DNA of 64,000 nt from Bradyrhizobium nitroreducens (GCF_002776695.1 NZ_LFJC01000003.1:7167494-7231493), one strand, 5' to 3'; counted from the first letter of the stretch, positions 25,520-35,036 are shown. Translations and numbers: made by a program. Notes: a model not told the origin generated them from the sequence alone.

Positions 25520-26173
25520 ATGGTCGGTTTTCCGCTGCTTCTGATTCCGCTCGCGGTGTACAACATCATCGCCTTCCTGATGCCGACCGTCTCCTTTACG
25601 GACGTGCTGTTCAGGGTGCCGATGATCACGGGCGAGGCCTGGCCGGTTACCCTCGCCGATCTCCTGCTCGCGCTGGGCGTGGTGCTGCTGCTGCTCGAAG
25701 TGGTCAAGGGCGCGCGGCCCGGATCGAAATTTCTGATGGACCATCTGCTGTCGCTGATCCTGTTCGGCGGAGCGGCCGCCGAATTCGTGATGTGGCCCAA
25801 ATTCGGCAACTCGACCTATTTCCTGCTGGTGCTGCTGGCGATGGCGGATTTCCTCGGCGGCATCGCCCAGCGCACGCGCCGCCGCGTCACCTATGTCGCG
25901 GAAACGACGGTGCCGGCGCCGCGCAAGGCCAAGCGTCAGGTGGAAGCTCCGGCAGAGGACGCCGTGGCCGAGCGCAAGTTCGAGCCGGTGGTTGCGCCGC
26001 AGCCGGCGCCGGTCGAGCCTCCCGCATCCACGGCGCAATCCGTCGCGGAATCCGTGCTGATGGATCATCCTGCGCCCAAACCCGTGCAGGGCGCGACTTC
26101 GCCGGAAATTCCCTCGCCACAGCTTCAGCCGGGTAACGGCACGCCGCCGTCGTCCGACACCCCGCCGCGCTGA
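25520..26173 (+). CDS. Membrane protein with long proline-rich tail, unrecognised
   Basis: A 217-residue protein. Residues 1-115 hold four hydrophobic helices ('GFPLLLIPLAVYNIIAFL', 'LADLLLALGVVLLLLEVV', 'LLSLILFGGAAAEFVM', 'YFLLVLLAMADFLGGIA'). The remaining ~100 residues are a hydrophilic Pro/Ala/Glu-rich tail, probably cytoplasmic and disordered. I recognise the helical part as a conserved type in Rhizobiales but know no function. The ATG at 25520 follows GAGAAGG; an upstream GTG at 25445 would add 25 residues. Confidence 0.8.
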   Translation: MVGFPLLLIPLAVYNIIAFLMPTVSFTDVLFRVPMITGEAWPVTLADLLLALGVVLLLLEVVKGARPGSKFLMDHLLSLILFGGAAAEFVMWPKFGNSTYFLLVLLAMADFLGGIAQRTRRRVTYVAETTVPAPRKAKRQVEAPAEDAVAERKFEPVVAPQPAPVEPPASTAQSVAESVLMDHPAPKPVQGATSPEIPSPQLQPGNGTPPSSDTPPR

Positions 26174-26179
26174 CCGGCG

Positions 26180-26440
26180 TCAAGCGACCTGTCGTGTTCG
26201 CGCGCTGACGCTTTGCAGCGGGCGCTTGCGGCCATAGGCCGTCAGCGCATCCTCGGAAGAGGCGCGCCGCAGCCGGTTGGTCTGGGGCAAGTGCTCGGCA
26301 TTGGCGATCAACTGAGTGACGAAGCTGGGATCGGGGCGCGACAGCGGCGCCTTGTGGACCCACCGCAATGTCGGCATCAGCGGCACGAGGGCCATGCCGG
26401 TTTGCCGCTCCGTCTCTGTCGATCCACCCGCACTCACCAT
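26180..26440 (-). CDS. Small conserved hypothetical protein
   Basis: An 86-residue soluble protein starting MVSAGGSTETERQ, with a central 'RPDPSFVTQLIANAEHLPQTNRLRRAS' helix block that I associate with a small conserved rhizobial protein of unknown function. It ends 7 bases from the convergent membrane protein gene. A GTG start slightly upstream is possible. Assignment rests on this pattern and on lack of competing genes. Confidence 0.6.
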   Translation of the reverse strand: MVSAGGSTETERQTGMALVPLMPTLRWVHKAPLSRPDPSFVTQLIANAEHLPQTNRLRRASSEDALTAYGRKRPLQSVSARTRQVA

Positions 26441-26660
26441 CACAGCACCGTTAATCCGCTTGAACTGGCGCGTTTCGGGACATGGGCGCCGTTGCATGTG
26501 GTGATCTCGCAAGGCTCATGCCGGCCGAGCCTAATCGTTCCTGGGCACCTCGGGAACGTGGTTTCCAAATTGTTTATGAACTTTGCCTAGGGTCGAAGGC
26601 GAATCTGGCCGTATCCTGTGCCGACTCAGGACTCCCCCGCTGTCCCGAAACGAGGCGATT

Positions 26661-28355
26661 TTGACCCCTGCATTGCCGCAAGCCTCCGACATTCTGGCCG
26701 CGCTCGGTCAAGCCGTGTTCGCCTGGGACATCGCCAGCGATGCAATCGTTTGGGGTGACCAGGCCGCGAGCGTCTTCCCGGGCATCCCCGCCGAGCGGCT
26801 GGCGACCGGCGCCGAATTCGCCAAGCTGATCGAGCCCTCGCCGTCGCTGCGGACCGCCGCGCTGGCGCAGACTTCCGCCGTGCACGGCGCCGACGGCACG
26901 CCCTATCGCGTCGAGTACGGCGTCCGCATGAGCGCCGCCGATCCCGTGATCTGGATCGAGGAGACCGGCCGCTGGTTCGCCGGCGCCGACGGCCGCCCGG
27001 TGCGCGCGATCGGGTCGGTTCGCATCAACAATGAGCGCCATGCCCGCGACGAGGAGCTGACCAAGCTGGCCCGGCTCGATCCGCTGACCGGCGAGCTCAA
27101 CCGCTCTCACCTGATCGCGGCGCTGGCCGAGGCGATCGAGGAGACCACCCGCTTCCGCTCGACCGCCGCCTTCATGCTGGTCGGCATCGATCACCTCGCC
27201 CGCGTCAACGACGCCTTCGGCTTCGACGTTGCAGACGCGGTGATCCTCGACATCGCCAAGCGCATCCGTTCGCGCCTGCGCGGCGGCGACGTGCTCGGCC
27301 GCTTCTCCGGCAACAAGTTCGGCCTGATCCTGAAGAACTGCACTGTCGACGACATGAATGTCGCCGCCGAGCGCTTCCTCACCGGCATCCGCGACGAGGT
27401 GGTGCCGACCAAATCCGGTCCGGTCTCGGTCACCGCATCGATCGGCGCTGTCAGCCTGCCGCGCTATGCCCGCAACACCGACGAGGCCGTCAACCGCGCC
27501 CATGAGACGCTGGACGCCGCCAAGCGCCGCCGTGCGGGCTCGTTTGCGGCCTGGCGTCCGGATGCTGCGCGTGATGCGCAGCGCCGTGTCAACATCCGCG
27601 TCACCGACGAGATCGTCACCGCGCTGAACGAGCGCCGCATCAAGCTCGCCTATGAGCCTGTCGTGTCGGCCGTCTCGCGCGAGCGTGCGTTCCACGAATG
27701 CCTGGTGCGGATGGACCAGGGCGACGGCCAGGTGCTGCTCGCGCCCGACATCGTACCGGTCGCCGAACGGCTCGGCCTGATCCGACTGGTCGATCACCGC
27801 GTGCTCGAGCTCGTGGTCGCCGAGCTCGCGGCCGCACCCGGCATCAGCCTCAGCCTCAACATCTCGCCGGATACGACCATGGATCCGGACTGGTGGGCGG
27901 GGATCGAATCGCTGATGCTGGCCCATCCCGGTGTCGCCGAACGGCTGATCGTCGAGATCACCGAGACGGTCGCGATCCAGGACATCGACGATGTCCGCGG
28001 CTTCGTCACGCGGCTGAAGAATTTCGGCAGCCGCATCGCCATCGACGATTTCGGTGCCGGCTACACCTCGTTCCGAAACCTGCGCAAGCTCGGCGTCGAC
28101 ATCGTCAAGATCGACGGCGCCTTCGTGCAGAACATCACCCATTCCGCCGACGACCGCGCCTTCGTGCAGACCCTGATCGACCTCGCTCGCCGCCTCGACA
28201 TCAAGACCGTGGCCGAATGGGTGCAGGACGAGGAAGCCGCCAACATGCTGCGCGACTGGGGCTGCGACTACATCCAGGGCCGGCTGATCGGGCTGGCCTC
28301 GGCCGAGCGGCCGTGGGGCGCTCCGCCGGACAGCGCGCTGCCGGCGGCGGTGTAG
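26661..28355 (+). CDS. Cyclic-di-GMP phosphodiesterase-type protein, PAS-degenerate GGDEF-EAL
   Basis: A 564-residue cytoplasmic protein. An N-terminal PAS-like sensor (about 1-120) precedes a GGDEF-fold domain (about 125-295) whose active site reads RFSGNKFG instead of GGDEF, so cyclase activity is not expected. The EAL domain (about 320-555) retains the key residues: Glu in HECLVRM, Asn in LNIS, Glu in VEITET, Asp-Asp in AIDDFGAG, Lys in VKIDG and Glu in VAEWV. A phosphodiesterase with a regulatory GGDEF pseudo-domain is the best reading. The TTG at 26661 with GAGG just upstream is my chosen start; a TTG at 26583 is the alternative. Confidence 0.85.
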   Translation: MTPALPQASDILAALGQAVFAWDIASDAIVWGDQAASVFPGIPAERLATGAEFAKLIEPSPSLRTAALAQTSAVHGADGTPYRVEYGVRMSAADPVIWIEETGRWFAGADGRPVRAIGSVRINNERHARDEELTKLARLDPLTGELNRSHLIAALAEAIEETTRFRSTAAFMLVGIDHLARVNDAFGFDVADAVILDIAKRIRSRLRGGDVLGRFSGNKFGLILKNCTVDDMNVAAERFLTGIRDEVVPTKSGPVSVTASIGAVSLPRYARNTDEAVNRAHETLDAAKRRRAGSFAAWRPDAARDAQRRVNIRVTDEIVTALNERRIKLAYEPVVSAVSRERAFHECLVRMDQGDGQVLLAPDIVPVAERLGLIRLVDHRVLELVVAELAAAPGISLSLNISPDTTMDPDWWAGIESLMLAHPGVAERLIVEITETVAIQDIDDVRGFVTRLKNFGSRIAIDDFGAGYTSFRNLRKLGVDIVKIDGAFVQNITHSADDRAFVQTLIDLARRLDIKTVAEWVQDEEAANMLRDWGCDYIQGRLIGLASAERPWGAPPDSALPAAV

Positions 28356-28480
28356 CGTTTCACGCTAAAATTTCCTCTTTGAAATCAACCCCCTTCTACT
28401 GTGCATGGGGTTGTTTTCGCGAAAATTGAAAGTCGTCGGGTGGGACGGAGCCATTGCGCCCCCGCCCATCCTGCAAAGCG

Positions 28481-29989
28481 TCACGCCCCTTCGTCCAGCG
28501 CCACCAGCTCGCGCTTCTTGCGCAGCGATGGCAGCAGCGGCGCGATCAGCAGCACCAGGGCAAACACAAGGCACACCGCCGAGATCGGCCGCTGCACGAA
28601 GGTCCAGAGATCACCCTGCGACAGGATCAGCGACTTGCGTAAGTTGTTCTCCATCATCGGTCCCAGCACGAAGGCCAGCACCAGCGGTGCCGGCTCGTAG
28701 CCGAGCTTGCGCATGAAATAGCCGACGATGCCGAATGCGATCATCACATAGACGTCGAACACGTTGTTGCTGGAGCAGTAGACGCCGAGGATCGTGAACA
28801 GGATGATCAGCGGGAACAGGATGTTGTAGGGCAGCTTGAGCAGCTGCACCCACATGCCGATCATCGGCAGGTTCAGGACCAGCAGCATGACGTTGCCGAT
28901 ATACATGCTGGCGACGATGCCCCAGAACAGGCCCGGGTTCTGCGTGATCAGCAGCGGTCCCGGCTGCAGGCCGTGAATGACGAAGGCCCCGAGCAGCAGC
29001 GCCATCACCACGTTCGGCGGGATGCCGAGCGTCATCAGCGGAATGAAGGCCCCGCCTGCCGCGGCGTTGTTCGCCGATTCCGGGCCCGCGACGCCTTCGA
29101 TCGCGCCGTGGCCGAAGCGCTCGGGCGTCTTCGACAGCCGCTTCTCCAGCGCGTAGGACGCGAACGAGGCCACCACCGCGCCCCCTCCTGGGAGGATGCC
29201 GAGGAAGAAGCCGAGGATGGTGCCGCGGCCGACCGGACCGGCGCTCGCCTTCCAGTCCTCCCTGGTGGGCAGGAGATGGGTGATCCTGGTGTTGATGATG
29301 TCGCGCTTGATCGTCTGCTCGGTGTTGAGCAACACCTCCGCGACGCCGAACAGGCCCATCACGACGGGTACGAGCCCGATGCCGTCGATCAGCTCCATGC
29401 GGCCGAAGGTCATGCGCGGCTGTGCGGTGATGCTGTCGAGCCCGATCAGCCCGAGCACGACGCCGATGCAGGCCATCAGCAGCGCCTTCGGCATCGAGCC
29501 CTGCGTCAGGAAGGTGAGCACCACGAGGCCAAGCACCATCAGGCTGAAATACTCCGCCGGGCCGAACGCGATGGCGACGCTGGCGAGTTTTGGCGCGACC
29601 AGCATCAAGGCGATCAGCGCGAACGTGCCGGCGATGAAGGAGCCGAAGGCGGAGATGCCGAGCGCCGGGCCCGCGCGGCCCTGCTTTGCCATCTGGTGGC
29701 CGTCGATGCAGGTGACGACGGAAGCCGCCTCGCCGGGGATGTTGACCAGGATCGAGGTGGTCGATCCCCCATACATCGAGCCGTAATAGATGCCCGCCAT
29801 CATGATGATGCCGGATTCCGGCGTGCCCGACAGCGTCACGGGCAACAGCAGCGACATCGCCGAGATCGGCCCGATGCCCGGCAGCACGCCGACCAGCGTG
29901 CCGATGAAGACGCCGATGAAGCAGTAGAGCAGGTTGACCGGCAGCAGCGCGACGCCGAATCCATGCGCGACGTTGACGAGCGTATCCAT
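28481..29989 (-). CDS. tctA: Tripartite tricarboxylate transporter large permease TctA
   Basis: A 502-residue membrane protein with about 12 helices. TctA signatures are present: 'GTLVGVLPGIGPISAMSLLLP' near residue 30, 'YGGSTTSILVNIPGEAASV' and 'GFFLGILPGGGAVVASF'. It forms the membrane channel with TctB and receives substrate from the TctC binding protein. All three genes are adjacent on the minus strand (tctC-tctB-tctA), with 4 bases between tctB and tctA. The substrate of this copy is unknown, since Bradyrhizobium carries many paralogous Tct systems. Confidence 0.95.
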   Translation of the reverse strand: MDTLVNVAHGFGVALLPVNLLYCFIGVFIGTLVGVLPGIGPISAMSLLLPVTLSGTPESGIIMMAGIYYGSMYGGSTTSILVNIPGEAASVVTCIDGHQMAKQGRAGPALGISAFGSFIAGTFALIALMLVAPKLASVAIAFGPAEYFSLMVLGLVVLTFLTQGSMPKALLMACIGVVLGLIGLDSITAQPRMTFGRMELIDGIGLVPVVMGLFGVAEVLLNTEQTIKRDIINTRITHLLPTREDWKASAGPVGRGTILGFFLGILPGGGAVVASFASYALEKRLSKTPERFGHGAIEGVAGPESANNAAAGGAFIPLMTLGIPPNVVMALLLGAFVIHGLQPGPLLITQNPGLFWGIVASMYIGNVMLLVLNLPMIGMWVQLLKLPYNILFPLIILFTILGVYCSSNNVFDVYVMIAFGIVGYFMRKLGYEPAPLVLAFVLGPMMENNLRKSLILSQGDLWTFVQRPISAVCLVFALVLLIAPLLPSLRKKRELVALDEGA

Positions 29990-29993
29990 GGGG

Positions 29994-30479
29994 TCAACCG
30001 ATCCCGAACAGGCCCGAGGGCAGCTGGATCAACAGCAGCCGCTTGAGCACCCACCACATGCCCGCCGGCACCAGGACGGCGATGGGAATCGCCAGCGTCC
30101 AGCGTACGGGATCGATCAAGCGCAACAGCAAAAGCATCAGGGGAATCGACGACAGCAGGAAGCCGAGCGGCTCCAGCGCGACGGAGAATGCCATGAGGCA
30201 CGCGATCAGCAGGAGCGGCTTGCTCCAGCGCACGTTCTCCCAGCGCGAGGCAAGCGTCGGCCCGCCCTCGGTGAGCGCCGAGAGGATGATGGCGCCGGCG
30301 AACACGCACATCAGGATGCCCGTGTAGAACAGCACGTAGCCGGAGCCGGGATCGTTGATGGTGCCGAGCTTGAGCTTCATGCCCGACCAGATCACGAAGC
30401 CGCCGAGCGCGAGCCCGATCAGTCCGCCCCAGAGTTCGGAGTTGGAAAGGCTGAGTTTTACATTGGTGGGGTGGTTCAT
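29994..30479 (-). CDS. tctB: Tripartite tricarboxylate transporter small permease TctB
   Basis: A 161-residue protein with four or five hydrophobic helices, the TctB size and layout ('LWGGLIGLALGGFVIW', 'GSGYVLFYTGILMCVFAG'). The ATG at 30479 was chosen because the upstream in-frame sequence belongs to the dispersed repeat at 30497-30620. It is the membrane partner of TctA. Confidence 0.92.
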   Translation of the reverse strand: MNHPTNVKLSLSNSELWGGLIGLALGGFVIWSGMKLKLGTINDPGSGYVLFYTGILMCVFAGAIILSALTEGGPTLASRWENVRWSKPLLLIACLMAFSVALEPLGFLLSSIPLMLLLLRLIDPVRWTLAIPIAVLVPAGMWWVLKRLLLIQLPSGLFGIG

Positions 30480-30496
30480 CGATTTTCTCTCGGTCG

Positions 30497-30620
30497 GTCC
30501 CCGGACGCTGCGCAGCACGAAGTGGTGCGCTGCAGATCCGGGGTCCAGCGATGCGGTGGCAACTTGGGTCCCGGCTCTGCGGTGCATCGCTAAAGAAGCG
30601 CTGCACCGCGTCCGGGACAC
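30497..30620. repeat. Dispersed inverted repeat inside the tct operon
   Basis: The left half starts GTCCCCGGACGCTGCGCAGC and ends near GATCCGGGGTCCA. The right half runs GGGTCCCGG...CGCTGCACCGCGTCCGGGACAC, its mirror. It sits between tctC (ends 30636) and tctB (starts 30479), so it lies in the transcript and could lower tctBA expression relative to tctC or stabilise the tctC message. Confidence 0.8.
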
Positions 30621-30635
30621 GCTGGCGGCCTTGCT

Positions 30636-31613
30636 CTACTTCTTCGCCAGCCCGAGCGTCTCGATCACCTTGCGCTCGGACTCGGTGACCTCGACGACGA
30701 ACTTCTTGTAGTCCTCGGTGTTCTTGTAGTTCGGCACCATGTCGTATTTGGCGAGCGTGGCCACGACGGCCGGATCCTCGACCGCCTTTTTGAAGGCGTC
30801 GTGCAGTTTGGCGACGATCTTTGGATCGAGGCCCTTCGGGCCGGCGATGCCGAACGGGGAGTCATAGACCATGGGGTAGCCGAGCTCCTTCAGCGTCGGC
30901 ACGTCAGGGTAGTTCGGCGAGCGTGAGCCGGTCCACACCATCAACAGGCGGAGCTTGCCGGCGTCGACCAGCGGCCGCCATCCCGTGGAGTCCGCCTGGA
31001 GCATCGTGTGCTGCCCCAGCACCGCAGCGTTGGTCTCTGCGCCGCCCTTGAAGGGGACTTGCGTCAGCTTGATGCCGGACATTCCGGCGATCTGCTCCAT
31101 GCCGATATGCAGCGAGGTGCCGGCGCCCGGCGTGGCATAGGTCACCTTGCCCGGGTTCGCCTTCGCGAACTCCACCACGTCCTTCCAGCTCTTGAACTGC
31201 GACTCCGCGCTGGTGGTCACACCGAAGGTGTAGCCGGTGAGATGGACGATGTAGGTGAAGTCCTTGGCCGGATCCCACGACACGTCCTGCATCAGGGGCA
31301 GGCGGAACACGGTGATCGGAATCTGCGAGATGGTGTAGCCGTCGGGCTTCGCGGCCGCCGCCATGGTCGCCGGTCCCACCGTGCCGCCGCCGCCGGCCTT
31401 GTTGTCGATCACGATCGGCTGTCCCAGCACCTTCGAGGCGCTGTCGGCGATCGCGCGCATCGAGATATCGGTCGATCCGCCGGCCGGCCACGGCACGATC
31501 AGCGTGATCGGCTTGCTGGGATAATCCTGCGCACCGGCAGCGGTCGAGAGCAGTGCGCCCATGACAACATGCATCGCGGCAAGTGCGATCGTCTTCAGCC
31601 CGTATCGCGGCAT
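30636..31613 (-). CDS. tctC: Tripartite tricarboxylate transporter binding protein TctC (Bug family)
   Basis: A 325-residue periplasmic protein with a signal peptide ending STAAGAQ. Bug-family features: 'YPSKPITLIVPWPAGGSTDISMR' near the mature N-terminus, 'IVIDNKAGGGGTVG', 'ATPGAGTSLHIG', 'PFKGGAETNAAVLG' and 'SPFGIAGPKGLD'. It binds a carboxylated ligand and delivers it to TctAB. The start at 31613 is the ATG that begins the signal peptide. First gene of the tctCBA operon. Confidence 0.94.
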   Translation of the reverse strand: MPRYGLKTIALAAMHVVMGALLSTAAGAQDYPSKPITLIVPWPAGGSTDISMRAIADSASKVLGQPIVIDNKAGGGGTVGPATMAAAAKPDGYTISQIPITVFRLPLMQDVSWDPAKDFTYIVHLTGYTFGVTTSAESQFKSWKDVVEFAKANPGKVTYATPGAGTSLHIGMEQIAGMSGIKLTQVPFKGGAETNAAVLGQHTMLQADSTGWRPLVDAGKLRLLMVWTGSRSPNYPDVPTLKELGYPMVYDSPFGIAGPKGLDPKIVAKLHDAFKKAVEDPAVVATLAKYDMVPNYKNTEDYKKFVVEVTESERKVIETLGLAKK

Positions 31614-31820
31614 CGGAATTCCTCCCTCGCGGCGGCCTCGTTGGGCCCGCCGTCCTTCGTTCTTGTGAGAGGATTGTTCCCGAAATCGAGGGAGAAGAAA
31701 AGCGCATTGCGCGGACTGCGGGCAGCGGCGGGTGCAGCAATCCCGGCAGAACCGGAACATGCGACAATTGGTCGTTTGGTCGTGTGCCGAGAGGCGGAAT
31801 TTGAAGGAGCAGAAGCCGCT

Positions 31821-34688
31821 CTATGCCACGCGCCGGACCGTGTTCAGCGTCTCGATGGCGCGCCCGACCTCCGATGCCGGGCAGGGTCTGCCGAAATAAT
31901 AGCCCTGCACGGCCGTGCAGCCGCATTCGCGCACGAAGTCGAGTTGCTCCTCGGTCTCCACGCCCTCCGCCGTGGTCTCGACGCCGAGCACGGAGCCGAG
32001 GCTTGCGATGGTGCGGACGATGGCCACGCTCTCCGGGCTTTCGCCGAGCGTGCCGACGAAGGAACGGTCGATCTTGATGCGGTCGAACGGAAATTTGCGC
32101 AGGTAACTCAGCGAGGAATAGCCGACGCCGAAATCGTCGAGGCTGACGCGGACTCCCAGCGCGCGGAGCTGGTGCAGGATCTCGATCGTCGCCTCGCTGT
32201 CGTCGAGCAGGGCGGTCTCTGTGACCTCGAGCTCGAGCCGCTGCGGCGGCAGGCCGGCTTCGGCCAGCGCGCTCGTGACCATCGCCACCAGCCCGCGCGA
32301 GCGGAACTGCACCGGCGACAGGTTCACCGCGACGGCAACACCGGGCCAGGACGCGGCGGTCGCACAGGCGGTGCGCAGCACCCATTCGCCGATCGGAACG
32401 ATCAGCCCGTTCTCTTCCGCGATCGGAATGAACTCGGCCGGCGAGACGGAGCCGCGCGAAGGATGCTTCCAGCGCAGCAGCGCCTCGAAGCCGGTGAGCT
32501 CCGATGAATCGAGCCGCACCTGCGGCTGGAACGCCAGGTGGAATTCGCGTGACTCCAATGCACCGCGCAAATCCTGCTCCAGCGCGTGCCGGCTGCGCGC
32601 CTCCTCCTCCATCTCGGGCTCGAACAGCTGGTAGGCGCCGCGGCCCTTGGCTTTGGCCTGGTACAGCGCGAGGTCGGCGCACTTCATCAGTTCGTCGGCA
32701 TCGAGCCCGTGGTCGGGCGCGATCGCGATGCCGACGGAGGCGCCGACATGGATCGACTGGTTTTCCAGCGGCGGCGGATGGCCGAGGATTTCGACCAGGC
32801 GCCGCGCGAGCTTTTCCGCCGATTGCGGCTGCGGCCCGCGCTGGAGCACGGCGAATTCATCGCCGCCGAGGCGCGCGACGGTGTCGTGCTCGCCGACATT
32901 CTCCTTCAGGCGCGCTCCGACCCAGCGCAACAGGCGGTCGCCAGCGGCATGGCCGAGGCGGTCGTTGACGGTCTTGAAATTGTCGAGGTCGAAGCACAGC
33001 ACCGCCATCGCGCCGCCTGCGATCGCCACCTGGTTCAACCCCTCGCTCATCTTCTCGCGGAACAACGTGCGGTTGGGCAGGTCGGTGAGCGAATCGTGCC
33101 GCGCCATGTGCGCGACGCGGGCCTGGGCCTTGTGACGCTCGGTGACATCCTCATAGGTGACCACCCAGCCGCCTTGCTCCATGCGCTTGTGGTTAAGCTT
33201 GATGATGCGGCCGTCGTTCAGATGCCGGTGCAGCGTGTGTTCGCCCTCGCGCAGCCGTTCGACATAGTCGGCGTAGAGCTTGGCGCCCGTCATGTCCGGG
33301 TGGTTGCCGAGCTCGCAGCTGTGCTCCATGATCTCGCGCATCGAGACGCCGGGCTTCACGATGTCAGGAGACAAGCCGTACATCTCGATATAGCGGCGAT
33401 TGCAGACGATCACGCGCAGGCTCGAGTCGAGCATGCAAAGGCCCTGGCTCATGTTGTTCAGGGCCGCATCGAAGCGGCGGTACTGCTCGCTCAACTCCTC
33501 GACGGCGTGCTCACGGTCGGTGATGTCCTCGTAGGTGGCGACGAAGCCACCCTCGGCCAGTGCGCAATAGCGCACCGAGATCACGGTGTCGTTCGACATG
33601 CGCCGACGCATCGGCGAGCTGTCGCGGTCCGCGATCCGCGTTCGGGCGGCTTCGAGGATTTCCCGGGGGCTGTACTCTGAAGCAAACGCTCCGTTCGCCA
33701 TCGAACGCTCGATCAACTCGCCCAGGTGCGTGCCCGGCCTGGTCTCCTCCGGCGACAGCCGGTAGATCTTGCGGTACGTGGTGTTGCAGACGCGAAGGCG
33801 CATGTCGCTGTCGTAGAAGGCGAGTCCGTGCGCCATGTTCTCCAGCGCCGCATCGAGCATGAAGTTCTGCTGCCGCAGCGTTTCCTCGTATTGCAGCCGC
33901 TCGGTGACATCCTCGTGCACGGTCACCCAGCCGCCGTCGGGCAGGAAGCGGGAGACCGTCTGCACCATGCGGCCGTCGTAACGCTTGACCAGCATGGTTT
34001 TCGCTCGCCTGTTACGCACGTCCTCCAATCTGGCCCTATGGAATTCGTCGGCGGGCATGCCGGACTGATTGCCGCGCAACACCCAATGGTCGAGCACCGT
34101 ACGATGCGAGACGCCCGGCTTCACGACATCGGAATCGAGGTTGTAAAGCTTCAGGAAACGGTCGTTGCAGACGACGACGTGGCTGTCGGCGTCGTACATG
34201 ATGAGACCGTGCGACATGTTGGAGAGCGCGTGCTGGCTTCGCTCGGTCTGCACGCGCAATTCCGCTTCGAGCCGGGCGAGGCGGGTGACATCGTCGCAGA
34301 TCGTCATCCAGCCGCCGCCGGGGAGCGGCTTCAGCTCGAGCGACATGACGAGGCCGGAGGCAAGCCGCTGCTCGGTCCGGAACGGCCTTCCTCCGGCAAT
34401 CTGTGCCATCCGCGCCGAATAGAGTGCGTCAAGCTGGCTTTCCGGAAAGTTGCCCCGGCCGGCGCTGTGCGCGAGCACCTCGCGGTAACGCGTGCCGATC
34501 CGCACGACCTCCGCCGACATGTCGAACAGGGAGAGGTAGCGTTGGTTGACCAGCACGATCCGGTTGTCGGCATCGTAGACGCAGACGCCTTGCTCCATGT
34601 GGTCGAGCGCAAGCTGGCTCAGCGCGACCAGGGCCTCCAGGCCCTGCTCGCGGCGTGCACCAAGCTCGTTGTCGCGGGTCGAAATCAT
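31821..34688 (-). CDS. Four-PAS diguanylate cyclase/phosphodiesterase (PAS-GGDEF-EAL)
   Basis: A 955-residue soluble protein. Four PAS_7-type domains of about 130 residues each begin at the repeated motif 'NMxxGLxxYDxD' (about residues 27, 153, 285, 417). The GGDEF domain (about 545-690) has an intact LGGDEFAV active site, but the inhibitory RxxD site upstream reads EHDT, so product inhibition is unlikely. The EAL domain (about 705-950) is intact: GFEALLRW, VNLSP, LEVTET, DDFGVGYSS, IKIDRSF, AEGVET. Both synthesis and breakdown of cyclic di-GMP are possible. No membrane helix or signal peptide, so it senses a cytoplasmic cue. It lies 207 bases from tctC on the same strand. Confidence 0.93.
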   Translation of the reverse strand: MISTRDNELGARREQGLEALVALSQLALDHMEQGVCVYDADNRIVLVNQRYLSLFDMSAEVVRIGTRYREVLAHSAGRGNFPESQLDALYSARMAQIAGGRPFRTEQRLASGLVMSLELKPLPGGGWMTICDDVTRLARLEAELRVQTERSQHALSNMSHGLIMYDADSHVVVCNDRFLKLYNLDSDVVKPGVSHRTVLDHWVLRGNQSGMPADEFHRARLEDVRNRRAKTMLVKRYDGRMVQTVSRFLPDGGWVTVHEDVTERLQYEETLRQQNFMLDAALENMAHGLAFYDSDMRLRVCNTTYRKIYRLSPEETRPGTHLGELIERSMANGAFASEYSPREILEAARTRIADRDSSPMRRRMSNDTVISVRYCALAEGGFVATYEDITDREHAVEELSEQYRRFDAALNNMSQGLCMLDSSLRVIVCNRRYIEMYGLSPDIVKPGVSMREIMEHSCELGNHPDMTGAKLYADYVERLREGEHTLHRHLNDGRIIKLNHKRMEQGGWVVTYEDVTERHKAQARVAHMARHDSLTDLPNRTLFREKMSEGLNQVAIAGGAMAVLCFDLDNFKTVNDRLGHAAGDRLLRWVGARLKENVGEHDTVARLGGDEFAVLQRGPQPQSAEKLARRLVEILGHPPPLENQSIHVGASVGIAIAPDHGLDADELMKCADLALYQAKAKGRGAYQLFEPEMEEEARSRHALEQDLRGALESREFHLAFQPQVRLDSSELTGFEALLRWKHPSRGSVSPAEFIPIAEENGLIVPIGEWVLRTACATAASWPGVAVAVNLSPVQFRSRGLVAMVTSALAEAGLPPQRLELEVTETALLDDSEATIEILHQLRALGVRVSLDDFGVGYSSLSYLRKFPFDRIKIDRSFVGTLGESPESVAIVRTIASLGSVLGVETTAEGVETEEQLDFVRECGCTAVQGYYFGRPCPASEVGRAIETLNTVRRVA

Positions 34689-34871
34689 GGGATCGGCGGG
34701 ATCTCGGCGAGCAATAGACTTAACGCAACTTAATTCAGCAGCCGAGGGTAACGAAGAGGCCGGAAAATTCCCTTAAGCGCAGTAGTTTACGGAGGGTGAC
34801 TGGCGATGGAGAGCGCATCCTGATTGCTGAGGTGCCTGCAAGAGTTGGCCATCGGCGCGCGTCAAATGAGG

Positions 34872-35011
34872 TGTCGTCCCTGCGTAAGTAGGGACCCATA
34901 ACCACAGGCAGGAATTTGGCGAAGGCTCGAAGTGAAGTGGGGCCCGGTACTACTATCGGGGCTTAGAGATGGATCACGCGGTATGGGTCCCCTGCGTTCG
35001 CAGGGACGACG
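34872..35011. repeat. Dispersed inverted repeat in the 348-base gap before 35037
   Basis: GTCGTCCCTGCG...TAGGGACCCATAACCAC (34872-34904) faces GTATGGGTCCCCTGCG and CGCAGGGACGAC (34981-35011). The gap 34689-35036 contains this element plus an AT-richer stretch near 34715-34785 that probably holds the promoter of the minus-strand four-PAS gene. I see no coding sequence in it. Confidence 0.75.
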
Positions 35012-35036
35012 GTTTGGTCTTGGCCCGACCGCTGCC

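Noticed and set aside
26574-28142. Minus-strand open frame of 522 codons opposite the GGDEF-EAL gene
   Set aside because: Antisense shadow; the plus strand carries the conserved EAL residues.
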